Positions 57,078 through 64,000 of a stretch of 64,000 nucleotides of DNA are shown one piece after another. A program made the position numbers and the translations under genes. A model generated the notes under the pieces. It did not search any database. It had not been told where the DNA came from and saw only the letters and a program-made list of their open reading frames with translations. Position 1 is the stretch's first letter; each line of letters starts with the position of its first letter. The DNA comes from Methylobacterium sp. Leaf104 (GTDB lineage Bacteria; Pseudomonadota; Alphaproteobacteria; Rhizobiales; Beijerinckiaceae): positions 71,720 through 135,719 of the forward strand of contig NZ_LMMZ01000039.1 of NCBI RefSeq assembly GCF_001422885.1, in the 5' to 3' direction.

Positions 57078-59930
57078 ATGACCGATCCACGGCCCGCGCC
57101 CGACCGCTCCGGCGACCCTCGACCGTCCGCCCGCCAATCGCGCCGACAGCGCACCCTGGCCGGACGCCTCGCCCTGGCGGTGTTCGCCTCCGTGGCGCTC
57201 GCCTTCCTCGCCGGAACGCTGCTCTCGCTCTGGCAGGAGGTGAACCGCTACGCCGACGACAAGCGCGACTCCCTCGTCGCCATCGCCAACGTGCTCGCCG
57301 CGTCGGGCGCCCAGGCCACGGCGGCCGGGGATCCGGCGGGGGCAGGCCGCGTCCTGAACGCCATCGGCAAGTTCGATGGCGCCGGGACCGAGACCGACGG
57401 CGCCGACGCCCGCGAAGGCATGGCCTCCGAGCTCGTCTATGCCGCGATCGAGCGCCCGGACGGGTCGATCCTGGCGGATCGCGGGCTCACGGCCCGCCTC
57501 GCCAACGATTTCGACCTGCGCAAGGGCCAGTCGCCCCTGGCGCTGCTCACGAGCCGGACCGCCCTGGTGTCGGTGCCCGTCGCGGAGGCCGGGCGGATCG
57601 TCGGCAGCCTCATCCTCGTCTCCGACCTCGCCGACCTCAACGGTCGCCTGCTCGCCCTGCTCCGGACCTCGGCCCTGATCTCGAGCCTCGTCATGGTCCT
57701 GGGCTTCGCGATCTCCTACGCGATCCAGCGGGCGATCACGCAGCCGATCGCCGCGCTCGCCGGCACCATGGACCGCGTCCGCGTCGAGCAGGACTACGAC
57801 CAGGCCGCCGCGATCGTGCGCGACGACGAGGTCGGGGTCCTGGCGCGATCGTTCAACGCGCTCCTCGAGACCGTGCGCGAGCGCGACGCGCGCCTCGCCC
57901 GGCACATGCAGCGCCTGGAGGCCGACGTCGCCGAGCGCACGGCCGACCTCCACGAGGCCAAGCAGGCGGCCGAGGCCGCCAACGCCGCCAAGTCCTCCTT
58001 CCTGGCCACCATGAGCCACGAGATCCGCACGCCGCTGAACGGCATGCTGGTGATGGCCGAGCTCCTGGCGGCCTCCGAACTGCCGCAGCGGCAGCAGCGC
58101 TACGCCGAGGTGGTCGCGCGCTCCGGCCAGAGCCTGCTGGCGATCATCAACGACATCCTCGACTTCGCGAAGGTGGAGGCGGGCAAGCTCGACCTGGAGC
58201 GCATCCCCGTCGATCCCGCGGAGATCGTCGACACCGTGGTCTCCCTGTTCGCCGAGAAGGCCGTCGAGAGCGGTCTCGATCTCGCCGCCTCCGTGGCCCC
58301 GGACGTGCCGCGCCGGGTGACCGGCGACCCGGTGCGCCTCGGTCAGATCCTCTCGAACTTCGTCAACAACGCCCTGAAGTTCACGCCCTCCGGATCGGTG
58401 CTGGTGCGGCTGGAACGCGGCGCCGGCGGGATGCTGCGGCTCAGCGTGCGGGACACCGGCGTCGGCATCCCGGCCGACAAGGTCGGAACCCTGTTCTCGG
58501 CCTTTTCGCAGGTCGATCAGTCGACCACGCGGCGCTTCGGCGGCACCGGCCTCGGCCTCTCGATCGCCCATCGCCTCGCCCTCGCCATGGGCGGCCGCAT
58601 GGGCGTCGACAGCGTGCTCGGCGAGGGCTCGACCTTCTGGGCGGAGCTGCCCCTGGAGGCGATCGACACCGACGCCTCCGCCCCCATCCGGCGCGCGGAC
58701 GCGGTCGTGGCCGGGATCGTCGTCGCCGTGCCGGGGCAGGCCACCCGGGACAGCCTCTCGCGCCGCCTCGCCGAGGCCGGCTTCGCCCCCCGGGCGGCGG
58801 CGAGCGCCGAGGCCGGCACCGCCCACTGGATCGCCGATGCGGCGACGATCCTGGCCCTCGGGCATCGCCCGACCGGCGCGGGCCGGGTCCTGGCCCTGGC
58901 GCGCCTCGGCGACCCGGCCGCGGCCCCGATCCTGGAGGCCGGCTGGGCCGACCACGTCCTCGCCTGGCCGGTGGTGCAGGAGGAATGGCGCGTGGCCCTG
59001 GCCGCGCTCGCCGGCGGCACGCCGTTCGCCGCGCGCGCGGCCGGCCCGGCCGCCCGCGCGCGCCTGCCGCAATTCCCCGCCGCCCGCATCCTCGTGGCCG
59101 ACGACAGCCCGGTGAACCGCGAGGTCGCCCGCGAAGCCCTGGCCCGCTGCGGCGTCACGGCCGTCACCCTGGTGGAGGACGGACGCCTGGCCCTGGAAGC
59201 CTGCCGCGACCGGACCTTCGACCTCGTCCTCATGGACGGCAGCATGCCGGTCCTCGACGGCTACGCGGCGGCCGAGGCCATCCGGGCCGAGGCGCGCGCC
59301 GAGGGCCGCGCCCGCACGCCGATCGTCGCCCTGACCGCCCACGTGGTCGGGGCGGGCGCCGACGCCTGGCGCGACGCCGGGATGGACGCCAAGCTCGCCA
59401 AGCCCTTCACCCTGTCGGCCCTGGCCGACACGCTGGCGGGCTTCCTGGTGCCCGACACGCAGTCCGCCCTGCCGCCGGTGGCCGGGACCACGGCCGAGCC
59501 GGCGAGCCCACCCGTCGCGGCGCCGGAATCGGAATCCGACGGGCTCCTCGACGCGGACGTGGTCGCGGGCCTGGTCGACATGGCGGCCCGGGCCGGAGGC
59601 GATTTCGCCGCCCGTATCCTCGGCCTCTACCGGGAGCACGCTCCGAGGGCCCTGGCGGACCTGCAGGCCGCTTGGGACTCCGCCGATGCCGAAGCGGTGG
59701 CCCGGACGGCGCACAGCCTGAAGTCGATGAGCCTGAACATCGGCGGCCGCGCCCTGGCGGAGACCCTGGGCGCGATCGAGGCCCAGGCCCGCTCCGGCTC
59801 GGTGCCGACGACGGAGGCCGAGATCGCGGCCCTGTCACCGCTCTTGGCGCGGACCATGGCGGCCGTCGATGCCCGTTTCGGTCCGCCATCCGCCTCGGAG
59901 GAGACCGGCGCGGCCCGGCGCCCGGCCTGA
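57078..59930 (+). CDS. Hybrid sensor histidine kinase with REC and Hpt domains
   Basis: This 950-aa protein has the full order of a phosphorelay hybrid kinase: N-terminal tail, membrane span (LALAVFASVALAFLAGTLL), a periplasmic CHASE8-like sensor (about 48-190), second span, HAMP linker, HisKA with His314 (MSHEIRTPLNG), HATPase (NNALKFTPSG, DTGVGIP, GGTGLGLS), a receiver with Asp720 (LVLMDGSMPVLDGY), a Lys-Pro-Phe motif (AKLAKPFTLS) and an Hpt domain with His879 (ARTAHSLKSMS). Such kinases relay phosphate to a separate response regulator, and the nearby HD-GYP regulator is one possible target. Confidence 0.95.
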   Translation: MTDPRPAPDRSGDPRPSARQSRRQRTLAGRLALAVFASVALAFLAGTLLSLWQEVNRYADDKRDSLVAIANVLAASGAQATAAGDPAGAGRVLNAIGKFDGAGTETDGADAREGMASELVYAAIERPDGSILADRGLTARLANDFDLRKGQSPLALLTSRTALVSVPVAEAGRIVGSLILVSDLADLNGRLLALLRTSALISSLVMVLGFAISYAIQRAITQPIAALAGTMDRVRVEQDYDQAAAIVRDDEVGVLARSFNALLETVRERDARLARHMQRLEADVAERTADLHEAKQAAEAANAAKSSFLATMSHEIRTPLNGMLVMAELLAASELPQRQQRYAEVVARSGQSLLAIINDILDFAKVEAGKLDLERIPVDPAEIVDTVVSLFAEKAVESGLDLAASVAPDVPRRVTGDPVRLGQILSNFVNNALKFTPSGSVLVRLERGAGGMLRLSVRDTGVGIPADKVGTLFSAFSQVDQSTTRRFGGTGLGLSIAHRLALAMGGRMGVDSVLGEGSTFWAELPLEAIDTDASAPIRRADAVVAGIVVAVPGQATRDSLSRRLAEAGFAPRAAASAEAGTAHWIADAATILALGHRPTGAGRVLALARLGDPAAAPILEAGWADHVLAWPVVQEEWRVALAALAGGTPFAARAAGPAARARLPQFPAARILVADDSPVNREVAREALARCGVTAVTLVEDGRLALEACRDRTFDLVLMDGSMPVLDGYAAAEAIRAEARAEGRARTPIVALTAHVVGAGADAWRDAGMDAKLAKPFTLSALADTLAGFLVPDTQSALPPVAGTTAEPASPPVAAPESESDGLLDADVVAGLVDMAARAGGDFAARILGLYREHAPRALADLQAAWDSADAEAVARTAHSLKSMSLNIGGRALAETLGAIEAQARSGSVPTTEAEIAALSPLLARTMAAVDARFGPPSASEETGAARRPA

Positions 59931-59980
59931 GACGGCGCCAGATCCGAATGCGGCGGCGCGGCATTGTCTGGGGATCGGCC

Positions 59981-60005
59981 TGAACCGATGCGAAGGTTGG
60001 CCGTT
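59981..60005 (+). promoter_or_regulatory. EcfG-like promoter candidate
   Basis: TGAAC at 59981-59985, a 16-nt spacer and CGTT at 60002-60005 match GGAAC-N16/17-CGTT with one mismatch. It lies 33 bp before the zinc-ribbon-like small gene, at a suitable distance. Confidence 0.35.
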
Positions 60006-60037
60006 GGTCCCCATCGATCACGGAACGAGGAGATCCG

Positions 60038-60250
60038 ATGTCATCCAGCCCTGATTCCCAGTCCGGAGAGTCGGTGGCCGTCACCTTCCGCGGCCGCGGC
60101 TACGCCCGTCTGCGCGGCACGAAGCTGTCCGTGCTGATCTGTCCCCGCTGCTCGCAGCGCAACGCACCGAAGGCCGCCGACCAGGGCTACTGCCAGTGGT
60201 GCGCCTACGAGCCCTCCCGCGACGACATCGAGCCGGCCCAGGCGGCCTGA
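60038..60250 (+). CDS. Small CxxC/CxxC (zinc-ribbon-like) protein
   Basis: This 70-aa protein has Cys35-x2-Cys38 (ICPRCSQ) and Cys52-x2-Cys55 (YCQWCAY) in the arrangement of a treble-clef or rubredoxin-like zinc ribbon. The ATG at 60038 has GAGGAG 5-10 nt upstream. No membrane segment. A possible EcfG-type promoter precedes it. It is convergent with the amino-acid ABC ATPase gene (12-bp gap). Function unknown; nucleic-acid or protein binding by the ribbon is only an inference. Confidence 0.68.
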   Translation: MSSSPDSQSGESVAVTFRGRGYARLRGTKLSVLICPRCSQRNAPKAADQGYCQWCAYEPSRDDIEPAQAA

Positions 60251-60262
60251 GCCGGACCCCGC

Positions 60263-61057
60263 CTAATCCTGCAGCGACGACAGGAACTGGCGCAGCTCCG
60301 GCGTCCGCGGCGCTCCGAAGATCTCGGCCGGGGTCCCGATCTCGTGGACGAGCCCCTGGTGCATGAAGATCACCCGGTTGGCGACCTTGCGGGCGAAGCT
60401 CATCTCGTGGGTGACCATCAGCAGGGTCATGCCCTCCTCGGCCAGGGTCTCCACGACCCGCAGGACCTCGCCCACCAGTTCCGGGTCGAGGGCGCTGGTG
60501 ATCTCGTCGCAGAGCATGATGGCCGGGTCCATGGCCAGCGCCCGGGCGATCGCCACCCGCTGCTGCTGCCCGCCGGAGAGCTTGTCCGGCATCGCGTCGA
60601 ACTTCTCCGCGAGGCCGACCCGCGCGAGGAGCTGACGGGCGCGCGCCGCGTTCTCCGGTCCCGGCCGCCGCTTCACCAGGTGGGGGGCCAGCATGACGTT
60701 GCGCCCCACCGAGAGGTGCGGGAACAGGTTGAAGTTCTGGAAGATCATGCCGACGCCCTGGCGCAGCTCGCGCATGGCCTTCGGGTTGTCGTGAAGGAGG
60801 TGCCGGCCGTCGACGATCAGCGAGCCGTGCTGGAAGACCTCCAGGCCGTTGATGCAGCGCAGCAGCGTGCTCTTGCCCGAGCCGCTCTTGCCGATGATCG
60901 CCACCACCTCGCCCCGCGCCACGTCGAGGTCGATGCCCCGCAGCACCTCGTGCGCGCCGTAGGACTTGCGCAGGGCCGTGATGCGCAGGATCGGCGCGCC
61001 GACCTGGGTGTGGGGCTTGCCCGCACCGGAAGGCGGCGCGTTCGGGGCGGCGCTCAT
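60263..61057 (-). CDS. Polar amino-acid ABC transporter ATP-binding protein
   Basis: This 264-aa ATPase has Walker A GKSGSGKST, Q-loop MIFQNFNLFPH, signature LSGGQQQRVAIARAL and Walker B IMLCDEITSALDP, the sequence set of the HisP/GlnQ type. The start at 61057 (MSAAPNAPP) overlaps the end of the second permease gene by 4 bp. It is the last gene of a four-gene minus-strand importer operon. Confidence 0.93.
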   Translation of the reverse strand: MSAAPNAPPSGAGKPHTQVGAPILRITALRKSYGAHEVLRGIDLDVARGEVVAIIGKSGSGKSTLLRCINGLEVFQHGSLIVDGRHLLHDNPKAMRELRQGVGMIFQNFNLFPHLSVGRNVMLAPHLVKRRPGPENAARARQLLARVGLAEKFDAMPDKLSGGQQQRVAIARALAMDPAIMLCDEITSALDPELVGEVLRVVETLAEEGMTLLMVTHEMSFARKVANRVIFMHQGLVHEIGTPAEIFGAPRTPELRQFLSSLQD

Positions 61058-61710
61058 GCGAGGGTCCTCATCGCGAGTTTCCTTTCGAGGAGGCGGGCAC
61101 AGAGGCTGATGGGAAAGCACAGGACGAAGTACATCAGCGCGACGCAGCCATAGGTCAGCATCGGCTCGTAGGTGACGTTGGCGATCATGCCGCCGGCCTT
61201 GGTCAGCTCGACGAAGCCGATCACGGAGGCGAGCGCCGTGCCCTTCACGACCTGCACGAGGAAGCCCACCGTGGGCGCCACCGCGATCCGCAGGGCCTGG
61301 GGCAGGATGATGTGGCGGAATTGCTGGCCGAAGCTGAGGGCGAGGCTCGCCGAGGCCTCCCATTGCCCGCGCGGAATGGCGGCGACGCAGCCGCGCCAGA
61401 TCTCCGTGAGGTAGGCCGAGGCGTAGAGCGTGAGGGCGACGCAGGCGGCGAGCCAGGCGGAGGTGTCGAAGCCCAGCGCCGCGAGGCCGAAATACAGCAG
61501 AAACAGCTGCATCAGCAGCGGCGTGCCCTGGAACAGCTGGACGTAGGCGCCGACCGCGCGGCCGAGCCAGGGGCCGCCGGCGAGCCGGACGAGCAGCAGG
61601 ACGAGGCCGACCAGGGCGCCGCCCAGGAACGCCACGAGGGAGAGGGCCACGGTCCAGCGCGCCGCGAGGGCGAGGTTGCGCAGGATGTCCCAGAGGGTGA
61701 AGTCCGGCAT
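61054..61710 (-). CDS. Polar amino-acid ABC transporter permease
   Basis: This 218-aa permease of the HisMQ type has five membrane spans and the EAA-like loop AIPRGQWEASASLALSFGQQFRHIILPQALR (partial). The start at 61710 (MPDFTLWDILRN) lies 8 bp after the other permease gene. Confidence 0.92.
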   Translation of the reverse strand: MPDFTLWDILRNLALAARWTVALSLVAFLGGALVGLVLLLVRLAGGPWLGRAVGAYVQLFQGTPLLMQLFLLYFGLAALGFDTSAWLAACVALTLYASAYLTEIWRGCVAAIPRGQWEASASLALSFGQQFRHIILPQALRIAVAPTVGFLVQVVKGTALASVIGFVELTKAGGMIANVTYEPMLTYGCVALMYFVLCFPISLCARLLERKLAMRTLA

Positions 61711-61718
61711 GGCGCCCC

Positions 61719-62381
61719 CTACCGGCCGAACAGGAAGCGCGGCCCGGCCCAGTTGAGCAGGGTCCGGACCAGGATCGCGAGGCCGAGATAGGACAGCGTG
61801 CCGACGATGTAGGTCTCGAAGGCGCGGAAGTTGCGGCTCTGGATCAGGTTGGTGGCGTAGCTCAGCTCCTCGGTGGAGATCTGGCCGCAGACGGCCGAGC
61901 CGAGCATGACGATGACGATCTGGCTGACGAGCGCCGGCCAGACCTTTCCCAGGGCCGGCGGCAGCACCACCCGGGTGAAGACCTGGGCGCGGGTGAGCGC
62001 GAGGCTCTCGGCGGCCTCGATCTGCCCGCGCGGCGTCGCCTCGATGCCCGCGCGCAGGATCTCGGTGGCGTAGGCACCGAGGTTGATCGTCATGGCGAGG
62101 ACCGAGGCCGTCGCCGGCGACAGGCGGATGCCGGCCTCCGGCAGGCCGAAGAAGACGAAGAACAGCTGGACGATGAAGGGCGTGTTGCGGATCAGCTCGA
62201 CATAGGCGCCCACGAGCCAGCGCAAGGCGAGGGGGCCGCCGGAGCGCGCCCAGGCACAGCCGATCGCCAGGGCGGCGCCGAGGAGCGTCGCCACCGCGGT
62301 CAACCCGACGGTCCAGGCCGCTCCGCGCAGGAGCAGGGGCCACTGGACGAGAATACTCGTGAAATCGAGCTGCAGCGGCAT
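61719..62381 (-). CDS. Polar amino-acid ABC transporter permease
   Basis: This 220-aa permease is a HisMQ-type partner of the next gene, with ELIRNTPFIVQLFFVFFGLP, the EAA loop ATPRGQIEAAESLALTRAQ and about five spans. The start MPLQLDFTSILV at 62381 is 70 bp after the binding protein gene ends. The gap holds a hairpin that probably separates expression levels of binding protein and membrane parts. Confidence 0.92.
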   Translation of the reverse strand: MPLQLDFTSILVQWPLLLRGAAWTVGLTAVATLLGAALAIGCAWARSGGPLALRWLVGAYVELIRNTPFIVQLFFVFFGLPEAGIRLSPATASVLAMTINLGAYATEILRAGIEATPRGQIEAAESLALTRAQVFTRVVLPPALGKVWPALVSQIVIVMLGSAVCGQISTEELSYATNLIQSRNFRAFETYIVGTLSYLGLAILVRTLLNWAGPRFLFGR

Positions 62382-62410
62382 CGTGGCGAACGAATCCGGG
62401 GGGCGACGGT

Positions 62411-62440
62411 CGCACGGTCCCCACCAGGGCGGACCGTGCG
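62411..62440 (-). promoter_or_regulatory. Intercistronic hairpin between binding protein and permease genes
   Basis: CGCACGGTCC and GGACCGTGCG form perfect 10-bp arms around a 10-nt loop. In this transporter mRNA it would sit just after the binding-protein stop codon, the position where a hairpin commonly stabilises the upstream message or reduces read-through. That role is inferred. Confidence 0.55.
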
Positions 62441-62451
62441 GGCGAGACGGA

Positions 62452-63246
62452 TCAGAGCGGCAGCTCGCCGGTGCCGCGCTTGAGCCACTTCTGGGACAGG
62501 GCCTCCAGGGTTCCGTCCGCCTTGGCCGCCAGCACGATCTCGTTGACCCGCTTCAGGAGGGCGTCCTCGCCCTTGGCGATTCCGACGAAGCAGGGGCTGT
62601 CGCGCAGGAGGAGCTTATACTCGACCCCGAGGCTCGGGTTCTTGCGGGTCAGAACGCCGATGTTCGAGACGCTGGTGGCGATGACCTGGGTCTGGCCCGC
62701 CGCGAAGGCGGCGGTGGTCGCGGCCTGGTCCTCGAAGCGCTGGATCTGGGTCGAGGCCGGCGCGACCTTGCCGAGCATCTCGTCCTCCATGGCGCCGCGG
62801 GTCACCGCGACGGACTTGCCGGCGAGATCGTCGAAGCTCCTGATGCTCGTGGATTTGAGGGCGAACACGCCCTGGTAGAACGGCGCGTAGGCGGCGCTGA
62901 AGTCGATGATCTTCAGGCGCTCCTCGTTCTTGCCGAGGGTCGAGACGATGAGGTCGATCTTCTTCGTCTGCAGGTAGGGGATCCGGTTGGCGCTCACCAC
63001 CGGCACCAGCTCGACCTTGGCACCGAGCTTCGCCCCGATGAGGTTGGCGACGTCGACGTCGAGGCCCATGGGCTGCAGGTCGATCCCGACGAAGCCGTAG
63101 GGCGGGTAGTCGGTGGGGATGCCGATCCTGACCAGCTTGGCCTTGGCGATCCCCGCCAGCGCGTCCTGCGCCCGGGCACCGGCGGAGGACAGCAGGGCGG
63201 CGCCGAGACCGAGGGCGACGAGGAGGCGGCGTTTGGTCAGCGGCAT
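62452..63246 (-). CDS. Polar amino-acid ABC transporter substrate-binding protein
   Basis: This 264-aa periplasmic protein has a signal peptide (KRRLLVALGLGAALLSSAGARA, cleavage near residue 26) and SBP_bac_3 features: VRIGIPTDYPPYGFV, DLIVSTLGKNEERLKIIDFS (glutamine/histidine-binding type) and DLAGKSVAVTRGAMEDEM. It is the first gene of the importer operon, preceded by a possible sigma-54 promoter. Confidence 0.92.
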   Translation of the reverse strand: MPLTKRRLLVALGLGAALLSSAGARAQDALAGIAKAKLVRIGIPTDYPPYGFVGIDLQPMGLDVDVANLIGAKLGAKVELVPVVSANRIPYLQTKKIDLIVSTLGKNEERLKIIDFSAAYAPFYQGVFALKSTSIRSFDDLAGKSVAVTRGAMEDEMLGKVAPASTQIQRFEDQAATTAAFAAGQTQVIATSVSNIGVLTRKNPSLGVEYKLLLRDSPCFVGIAKGEDALLKRVNEIVLAAKADGTLEALSQKWLKRGTGELPL

Positions 63247-63284
63247 CGGCGAATCGACTTTCCTGAAGCGTGCCGTCCTGCCTG

Positions 63285-63300
63285 TGCAATTTTTGTGCAG
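63285..63300 (-). promoter_or_regulatory. Possible sigma-54 (-24/-12) promoter of the amino-acid importer
   Basis: On the minus strand CTGCAC-N5-TTGCA has the exact spacing of TGGCACG-N4-TTGCA and a perfect -12 half, but the key GG of the -24 element is TG. The start would be about 27 nt before the binding-protein ATG. Nitrogen control is plausible for an amino-acid importer. Confidence 0.35.
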
Positions 63301-63392
63301 CACGCCAGTCGGACGGCGCGGTATCCACAGCGACCGGCCTTGTCGCCGCCATCCGGGCGATCCCGCGCAGGCGCCCCGGGCCGGTCCCGGGC

Positions 63393-63418
63393 CGAACATG
63401 CCCTGCCGGCGTGGCGTT
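63393..63418 (+). promoter_or_regulatory. EcfG-like promoter candidate
   Basis: CGAAC at 63393-63397, a 17-nt spacer and CGTT at 63415-63418 match GGAAC-N16/17-CGTT with one mismatch, 42 bp before the small secreted protein gene. Confidence 0.4.
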
Positions 63419-63460
63419 ACCCTCCCGCGTGCTTCACGCCAAACATCAGGGAGAAACGCC

Positions 63461-63736
63461 ATGAAGGTCTTCGCAGCCGCGCTCGCCAGCACCCTCCTCC
63501 TCGGATCGGCCGCCCTCGCGGCGGAAGGCGGCTCCGGCACCACCAAGTCCGGGACCATGAACACCACCGGCCCGAACGACGCCGGCGCCGGCTCGTCCCC
63601 GGGCGCCGCCGGCAGCGGACCCTCCACGGGCGACAAGAGCCGCTCCGGCACCGCCAACAGCACGGGCGCCAACGATGCCGGCTCGGGCGCCTCGCCGGGC
63701 TCGGCCGGCAAGGGCACCGGCGCGCCGACGCGCTAG
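63461..63736 (+). CDS. Small exported Gly/Ser/Thr-rich protein with an internal repeat
   Basis: This 91-aa protein has a signal peptide (MKVFAAALASTLLLGSAALAA) and a low-complexity mature part made of two copies of a 23-residue unit (SGTMNTTGPNDAGAGSSPG and SGTANSTGANDAGSGASPG). GGGAGAAAC precedes the ATG. Secreted low-complexity proteins of this kind are seen in Methylobacterium; function is unknown. An EcfG-like promoter lies upstream. Confidence 0.68.
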   Translation: MKVFAAALASTLLLGSAALAAEGGSGTTKSGTMNTTGPNDAGAGSSPGAAGSGPSTGDKSRSGTANSTGANDAGSGASPGSAGKGTGAPTR

Positions 63737-63868
63737 CTCCGCCCGCCGGTGCCGTCCGCGGATTCCGCCGAGGCGGTGCGTGCAGGCCCGCGCCGCCTCG
63801 CCCCGGCCGCCCCGGCGTCCCATATCCCGGTCCGGCGCCACTCCGCGCCCGACCGGACGGGATCTCTC

Positions 63869-64000
63869 ATGGCTGGCCTCAAGGACAAGCGCGGCTTCAT
63901 CGACAAGGACCGCCTCGACCTCTCCGAGCGCAAGGCGGTGGAGTTCTGGATGAAGCGCTGGGGCGTCACCCAGGACCAGCTCACGGCCGCCCACCGCAAG
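63869..64000 (+). CDS. DUF3606 protein, N-terminal part
   Basis: The gene runs off the window end, so only 44 residues are visible (MAGLKDKRGFIDKDRLDLSE, then KAVEFWMKRWGVTQDQL). The pattern DKDRxDxSExxxVEFWxKxxGVxxxxL matches DUF3606 small proteins. No clear ribosome site is visible before the ATG. Confidence 0.7.
   Translation, partial: MAGLKDKRGFIDKDRLDLSERKAVEFWMKRWGVTQDQLTAAHRK

Noticed and set aside
56796..59714. Minus-strand 970-codon frame opposite the hybrid kinase
   Set aside because: Antisense shadow; composition is Arg/Gly/Ala rich and domain-free.
63318..63332. TATCCACAG, similar to a DnaA box
   Set aside because: A single imperfect box without clustering or AT-rich neighbourhood; not an origin.

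Overview
This is a very GC-rich stretch of an alphaproteobacterial chromosome, most likely Methylobacterium or Methylorubrum (Hyphomicrobiales). The strongest marker is the two-gene formate dehydrogenase at 47.8-52.6 kb. Its NuoEF-like beta subunit (572 aa) and long four-domain alpha subunit (988 aa) match the tungsten-type Fdh1 of methylotrophic Methylobacterium in architecture and length. A BA14K protein, imuAB, several small lineage-type proteins and GGAAC-N16/17-CGTT-like promoters agree with this. I saw no rRNA or tRNA gene, transposase, integrase, CRISPR array or prophage, so the window reads as ordinary chromosome with accessory transport islands.

Layout: 0-2.5 kb holds the end of imuA, imuB (SOS mutagenesis) and a secreted unknown. 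2.5-4.6 kb holds thiC on the minus strand behind a TPP riboswitch with a readable expression platform. 4.7-12.4 kb holds mostly small or single genes: BA14K protein, site-2-protease-like membrane protein, alpha/beta hydrolase, HNH nuclease, acyltransferase, glutamine amidotransferase and GNAT. 12.6-20.5 kb holds penicillin-binding protein 1A, an FAD monooxygenase, an OprO/P-like porin, an aldo/keto reductase, and a membrane nucleotide cyclase coupled to a UPF0178 protein. 20.6-26.3 kb is a minus-strand region: two small proteins, then a probable operon MFS - metallophosphoesterase - ArsB - DUF606 transporter. 26.3-31.5 kb holds a GINT1-like protein, a DadA-type oxidase, a DUF2721 protein, a four-cysteine small protein and a second cyclase.

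31.7-41.6 kb is the most coherent accessory island. A complete oligopeptide ABC importer (binding protein, two permeases, two ATPases) is bracketed by two different gamma-glutamyltransferases without signal peptides, all on the minus strand. I infer uptake of gamma-glutamyl peptides (possibly glutathione) followed by cytoplasmic cleavage. 41.8-47.7 kb holds a PRISE-like reductase divergent from an HxlR regulator, a small secreted glycine-zipper protein, an AlkA-like glycosylase, an exported amidase and a GhrA-like reductase. 47.8-52.6 kb is fdh1BA, preceded by a perfect 7-bp-arm palindrome and followed by a terminator. 52.8-59.9 kb combines signalling and surface genes: an HD-GYP response regulator, three TadE/TadG-like genes and a hybrid histidine kinase. 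60.2-63.3 kb is a polar amino-acid ABC importer with a possible sigma-54 promoter. The window ends in a DUF3606 protein.

The signals I consider least expected are: the symmetric, possibly two-way EcfG-type promoter at 10.76 kb with similar sites before four other small genes; the GGT-bracketed peptide importer; the DUF606 protein whose two halves are about two-thirds identical; the MFS-phosphoesterase-ArsB-DUF606 operon; the palindrome upstream of fdh1; and the alternative pairing of the thiC riboswitch. All functional assignments come from reading the sequence and remembered family features; no database search was run.
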